Assembly: GCA_014621425.1 (NCBI GenBank)
Contig: JAANBB010000052.1
Location: 1 to 64,000 of the forward strand
Direction: 5' to 3'
DNA: 64,000 nt
Source of the DNA: Cylindrodendrum hubeiense
Taxonomy: Eukaryota > Ascomycota > Sordariomycetes > Hypocreales > Nectriaceae
The position numbers and the translations under genes are program-made. The notes below the pieces were generated by a model. The model was not told where the DNA came from. It saw nothing but the letters and a program-made list of their open reading frames with translations, and made no database searches. This document shows positions 59,101-64,000 of this stretch, piece by piece (position 1 is the stretch's first letter; each line of letters opens with the position of its first letter).

Positions 59101-62100
59101 AGGAATTCTTTACTTTTAAGACTAAGAGAATATACCCTAAAACCAAGCTTTTATTTATATTAATTCTCTATTAATAGTATCTTTATCTAGTATTTTTCCT
59201 TAATATTAATTATCCTAATATTAATCTAGAGTTTAGAAAAGGACTTTATTAGTTCTTAGAGTTTATTAGTAAATTCTGGTTTTCCTTTAAATATATAAAC
59301 TCCTTATAGGAGAGTGTATATTAATAGATATTTTAGCCAGGAAATACCTAGCTTAGTATTATTATCTATATCTTAGATCTAAATAAATAGATTATCTTTC
59401 TAGGGATTATCTTTTTCTAGGATATTAATTTCTACTATTTTAGCTAGTATATTATAGTTAGTAAGTATATATTCTCTATAAATAACTATAAACTAGGCTT
59501 AATTAACTTCCTTGATTTTTTTACTAAGATTAATAGGATTTAGAGTGACTATATATTAATTTAGCTAGAAGATTATAGATTTCTAGGAATAGTTTATTAT
59601 ATATATTACCTCTGGTTATTATACTAAGATACTAATTATTCCTTTATATTAGGGGTTAAGGAAATAGTTCTATCTTTTAGCTTATTCTTCTCTAGAAACT
59701 TATATAATCTTATTACTCTTTAAGGGAATTATCACAGAGTCTATTATATATAAGGGTATTCTAGTTAATTTAGATTTATAATATATTATTATTAATAAAT
59801 ATACTCTATTAATTAACCTAATTACTATTTCCTAGATTAAGTTTAGGATATCTACCTAATAGGATATATTAAATTCTTATTCTAGGAGAAGACTAATATT
59901 TAGATTAGATATTATTTACATATTAATAATAGCTTTTACTAATATTAATTTCCTATCTTTATATCTAGATAAATAAATAGTAAAGATTACCTATCTTTTA
60001 ATATAACTTATTCCTATACCTTTAAGTTTTACCTAAAGACTTTTATCTATATAGATATCCAGGAAAAAGGATAGTATTTCCTATAAGATAATCAATCTAA
60101 TAGCCTTAAAATCAAGGCAAGCTTCCTACCTAGCCTTTCTATAAGATCTGACTTATACTTAGATCTGGAAATATATATATTATACTAGTAATCTTAATCC
60201 CGGAGTAATTTCTACTAAGATATATTTAACTATAAATAGTAGCGGAGATATTTTTTATAGAGGGAAAGTGATATTATTAAATATTAGTTTTCTATTATTA
60301 ATATCTAGAATAAAGCTAATATACTCTACTTATAAGATAATAATAATAATCTCTTAGATAAACTTATAGAATTTCTTAATCCTAGATATTATTAGATTAT
60401 CTATTTTATCTTTATCCAAAATCTTATTATTTATAAAACTTATTATCTCTATAATATAATCTTTAATTAGAGGGTAATCTTATTTATTAATTATTAATAC
60501 TTATTCTAGTATTTCCTTAGAAAAGTAAACTCCACTTTAATTATCTATTAAGATATTCTTAATTAGATAATTAATATAATTTTCCTATAGGATATTACTA
60601 GGATATATATTTCCTTATTAGAAAGAGAAAGATTAATATATTAGAGATAGTCTAAGAATACTTAAAATTATTTAATTAGATTATCCTAATAACATTTTAA
60701 TTAGGGTTTAATTAAAAGAATTAATATCCAAAGACCTAGATATAACTAGAATCCATAGATATAGAGTTAGCATCCCAGATCCACGAATATTCTAGGAGAT
60801 ATACTAATTTCTAGTATTATAACCTCTACTTAGAATATTATATAGTTATTCTAGGATCTTAATAGATCTTATTATTCCTAGCTAGATAGAGTAGGAAATA
60901 CTTAGACTTAAATAGGAAAGTATATTTTATCTTTACCTGGATTTATTTACCCAGTCCTTAAAACTTCCCTTAATAATAATATAATAAAAGTTTAGTATTA
61001 TATATATATATTACTTAATCTATTCAGGAAATATTTATAATAGAATTAGGACTATTAGTTTTTTATATAGAGAACTATTTAATTTAATAAAGATAATTAA
61101 TCTTAACTATATATTATTATACCTAGCTATAATAGATTAATATTTTACCTAAGATATCCAAATATAAAAGTCCACTTAGTTATAAATATCTTAAAGAATA
61201 TATCTTAATTTATTAAAGGACTATAAGATAATATCAGTCTATATCTAGAATTATTCTTTAAATAAATTATATTAATATCTAAGCCTAATAATAATATTTA
61301 TATAGATATTCCACTAAATATTATCTAGATTATTATTATATTAGTTAAGAGTAGATTCTAAGAGGAGTTATAAAATATTTATTATTAATAGTATTTTATA
61401 TTCTAATCCTCTAATCATATACTAGATTAGAATATTATTAAAGTATTTCACTTATTAATAGATAATCTTAATATTATCTATAATAATATTATCAAATTAT
61501 TTATTATAGATTCCTAGAAGCCAGAACTATCCTACTTTTTCTAGCTAGAAGTAAATATAGATATTACTTATATTTATTAGAATAGGTTATATATTATCTA
61601 ATAGCTATTAGAATTATTTATTAATTATAGTGACTATTAGAGATATATTAGTCATTAAATCTAAAAATAAAACTAGAGATCAGACCAGAGATCTATTAAT
61701 CAGTGTTCATAATAGAAGACATAGACTTATATAATTATCACTCCCCATAAAAGAGTCAGGCAATTCTTAACATTATAATCTTATATTAGCTAGAGGGTCT
61801 GACCATATACTAACTAGTCCTATATCAGCTATAATTATTAATAGACCCGGAAAAGATATATAATTAATATATAGTTTACCTTTATAATAAGTAAGATAGT
61901 TAATATAGCTATATAATTATATTCTGTGTTTAAGGTACTTAAGGTTATATTCCCAGTTTTATAGACTATCTATAATAAGATTATAATCATAATTCTAGGA
62001 GTTTATAAATTATATTAGTTAAATAGGATAATAAAGATTCTGAACCTCCCTTAAAGGGATTAGATATTCTTCCCTTTATTATTAAAAAGTTTTAATAGTG

Positions 62101-62277
62101 ATATCTTCCTCTATCCTAGCCCGTTCCTTATTAGTTAATTTAATAAGGATCTCCTTAGTAAAATAATAACAGATATCCGGGAATTAATAATAGATAAAGA
62201 GGAATTTTCCGCAAAGGCCAGTATCTAATAGCATATAAAATTATATAATAAAGAGAAGTATATAATTACTATTAAAT
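56200..62277 (-). pseudogene. Gypsy-2 gag-pol with chromodomain, inactivated
   Basis: On the minus strand the RT palm at 58671-58682 reads FINN (both catalytic Asp changed to Asn), followed by IIIYLDIKEEHLI, the gypsy DDILIYS-EEH block. Integrase traces: IIIDFITSF (near 57,218-57,250), the expected IDFITGLP region, and further down VTNLGNIFLKELS. A chromodomain-like stretch at about 56,200-56,340 reads EIDKVIRLRIIKR then KGYPNNYNL-LEEKAI, matching the chromodomain pattern ...KWKGYP..xNTWEPEE.. with RIP stops. Gag and protease should occupy about 59.5-62.2 kb but are too degraded to delimit. Confidence 0.78.
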
Positions 62278-62737
62278 TAATATAAAATCTACTAATCTAA
62301 TATAAAGAAAAAAAGAATTATCTAGGATTACTAGAAGAATAGTAAAGTAAACCTTCTCTATTACTATATAATTAAATATAGAAAGAAAGATAACCTTTAA
62401 GATTTCTAGAGATTTCCCAGAGTATTATATACTCAGGAAATCTCCGGGAAATCCAAGGGAAATCCTCTATTAATCCTCAAAAAAGCTCAGGAAATAAGAT
62501 TAACTTCCTAAGGAAATCCCAGGGATTTCCCTAGAATTATTTTTCTTATATTCCAGGAAATCCCGTGAAAATCCAGGAACTATCTGGAGTGTATCTTAGG
62601 ATTTCTAGCTAATTTCTTTTTCTAATTCTTGGAAATATTCCTGAGTATTTCCTCTAACTAGTCTAAACTATTACAATATAGTGAGGTATACCATTGAGGA
62701 TAATACTGATGCCCTACTATTACTGGGTTCTGTAATA
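62278..62737 (-). repeat. Gypsy-2 5' LTR (right), 460 bp
   Basis: Direct copy of the left LTR. The end GGGTTCTGTAATA is better preserved than in the left copy (GGTTTTATAATA). Confidence 0.92.
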
Positions 62738-62742
62738 GAAAA

Positions 62743-63660
62743 TAAGTCTAGTCCCTTAAAAATCTCCCTTAATATTATTTCTTATTATAATAACTTTATA
62801 AGTAATATAAAAGATTAAGAAAAACTTAATTTTTAAAATATAAATTATAAAATATCTAATTAATTATTTAATTATTTAATTATAGATTATTTTAAATAAC
62901 TTAAAATACTTAATATTAAGAAATTAAAGTAAATAAGATAAATAAGATAATATATATAATATAATAATATAAAAGTAAATAAAGGATATTATTATCTTAA
63001 TTAGGATATTTAATAATTAAGATAATATAAGTAAACTTATATAGAGATATATAATTATTTATATTATTCTTTATTAATCTAAGAATATTATCTTATAATT
63101 AATAACTAAAACCCCTAAGAGTTTAAGAAGAACTTATATATAATAAGAAATCTTAATTTTAATATAATAAAGATAATAGGTAGATATAGCTATTATAAAC
63201 TTATAAGTGATAGAATAGGGATAGAAATCTCCTAATCTGTAAATAATTATCTTATTTTAAGTTTACTTATTTTATATTAAAGTTAAGTAAATATAATCTA
63301 TATACTAGATATTAGATATTAATATAATTTAAGGATATAAGGATAAATAAATATTATTCTAAGATTAAATATTTATATTCTTATTATTAAAAGATATATT
63401 AATTAAAGATAATAATATAAGATAATATATATTNAAAGAAATAGATATTTTATTATAATAATTTAAAAATAGATTAATAGAGACTTAAAAGAAAAATTAA
63501 TACAAAAAGAAATATAATATAAATATAAAAATAAATATAATTTGAAATAAAGGGAAATTAAGAAATAGAAAGCTATAAAATAAAATTGAATAATAAATAT
63601 ATTAAAAAGAAAATTATAATAATAAGACTAAATATATTAATATAACTATATTTATATTAT
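62743..63660. other. Highly AT-rich flank, no recognised gene
   Basis: Right flank of the gypsy-2 insertion. It is among the most AT-rich stretches in the window and strongly RIP-like. One undetermined base (N) is at 63434. No frame or domain was seen. Confidence 0.5.
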
Positions 63661-63720
63661 CTCTAACGTGTATAATAAGTATATAAGCCAGATAAGCATA
63701 TAAGCCACTTTTCTCAACCC
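63661..63720. repeat. Short repeated motif, possible transposon end
   Basis: The sequence contains GTATATAAGCCA followed by GCATATAAGCCA, separated by 5 bases, preceded by ACGTGTATAA. It lies downstream (minus sense) of the DDE transposase C-terminus and could be part of its terminal region. The other terminus is outside the window, so this is unproven. Confidence 0.35.
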
Positions 63721-63749
63721 TTTAGATAAGATTTAAGATAAAAACATAA

Positions 63750-64000
63750 TAAAATATCTAATCAATTAAAACTAAATATTATACTCTTCCCTAGATATCT
63801 TAATAATAATCTAATAGGTTTTTATATTATAATCAGTCTTTCCGCAAGTTCCACAATATCTTTCCTTTAGTTATACTGACCCTTTTTAACTATTATTTCA
63901 TGATAATTTAGCTTCTATTTATATATTAATATCTATTTGATGAATTATTTCCCTTCCCTTATTTAAAGTTATCTTCCCTCTATTCTATAGGTGGGTTCTT
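63750..64000 (-). pseudogene. DDE transposase C-terminal fragment with CCHC knuckle
   Basis: The minus strand at 63814-63855 encodes CGTCGKTDYNIKTY. This is the C-x2-C-x4-H-x4-C knuckle (CGxCGKTGHNxRTC) found at the C-terminus of many fungal Fot/pogo-type transposases. His and the last Cys are changed to Tyr, both explainable by C-to-T changes on the coding strand. The residues before it (LKERY) fit the basic lead-in. The rest of the gene lies beyond the right edge of the window. Confidence 0.6.

Larger units (their letters stand above)
53045..62737 (-). mobile_element. Second Ty3/gypsy family (chromovirus-like), RIP-degraded
   Basis: 460-bp direct LTRs at 53045-53504 and 62278-62737 enclose a 9.7-kb element flanked by the perfect 5-bp target duplication GAAAA (53040-53044 and 62738-62742). 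Coding is on the minus strand: 5' LTR on the right, RT at about 58.2-59 kb, integrase at about 56.35-57.5 kb, chromodomain-like sequence at about 56.2-56.34 kb. A stretch of about 2.7 kb between the chromodomain and the 3' LTR has no assigned content. LTR sequence is unrelated to the large gypsy family. The LTR ends read TAATAC...GTAATA, consistent with TG...CA ends altered by RIP. Confidence 0.9.

Noticed and set aside
18893..64000. CRISPR-like or satellite array
   Set aside because: Repetition is explained by LTR pairs and AT-rich low complexity; no regularly spaced short repeats were seen.

Overview
The window is nuclear DNA of a filamentous ascomycete (Pezizomycotina, probably Sordariomycetes; the order cannot be fixed from sequence alone). 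Reasons: seven well-supported genes with short (51-73 nt) GT-AG introns and typical branch-point motifs, a fungal siderophore acyltransferase, a fungal-type mitochondrial calcium uniporter, and a block of transposons degraded by C-to-T / G-to-A changes in the CpA/TpG context, the footprint of repeat-induced point mutation (RIP). The window has two compartments.

Compartment 1, about 1-18,560, is ordinary GC-balanced gene space. In order: btn1/CLN3 (minus), a conserved 188-residue fungal protein (minus), cytochrome c heme lyase (plus), a DUF647/RUS-family protein (minus), mevalonate diphosphate decarboxylase (minus), a weakly supported 203-residue orphan (minus), the calcium uniporter MCU (plus) and a SidF-like siderophore acyltransferase (plus). 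These are housekeeping genes, not an operon or an evident cluster. Loose themes are mitochondria (heme lyase, MCU) and mevalonate use (Erg19 draws on the mevalonate pathway; SidF of known fungi uses anhydromevalonyl-CoA, also mevalonate-derived). The first 2.4 kb has no gene I can support.

Compartment 2, about 18,560-64,000, is an AT-rich, gene-poor transposon graveyard. At its edge is a piggyBac-like transposase fragment with CAA-to-TAA stops, cut off by a Ty1/copia element (18,893-24,648, minus strand, 175/177-bp LTRs). Next comes a large Ty3/gypsy composite (24,835-50,076). A 12.4-kb element on the minus strand is split by a second copy of the same family inserted in the opposite orientation (26,573-39,422). 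The four LTRs are 525-528 bp, and the outer sequence resumes directly across the inner insertion. After it come a RIP-degraded pogo/Fot-type DDE transposase (50,441 to about 52,225, plus), a second gypsy family with a chromodomain (53,045-62,737, minus, 460-bp LTRs, 5-bp target duplication GAAAA), and the 3' end of another DDE transposase (minus) running off the right edge.

Every reverse transcriptase located has lost one or both catalytic aspartates to RIP-type changes, so nothing here should be autonomously mobile. I found no tRNA, rRNA, CRISPR array or convincing new biological system. The most interesting items are the inverted self-nesting of the large gypsy family, its unexplained coding-like 4.8-kb 3' region, and patches that RIP has largely spared.
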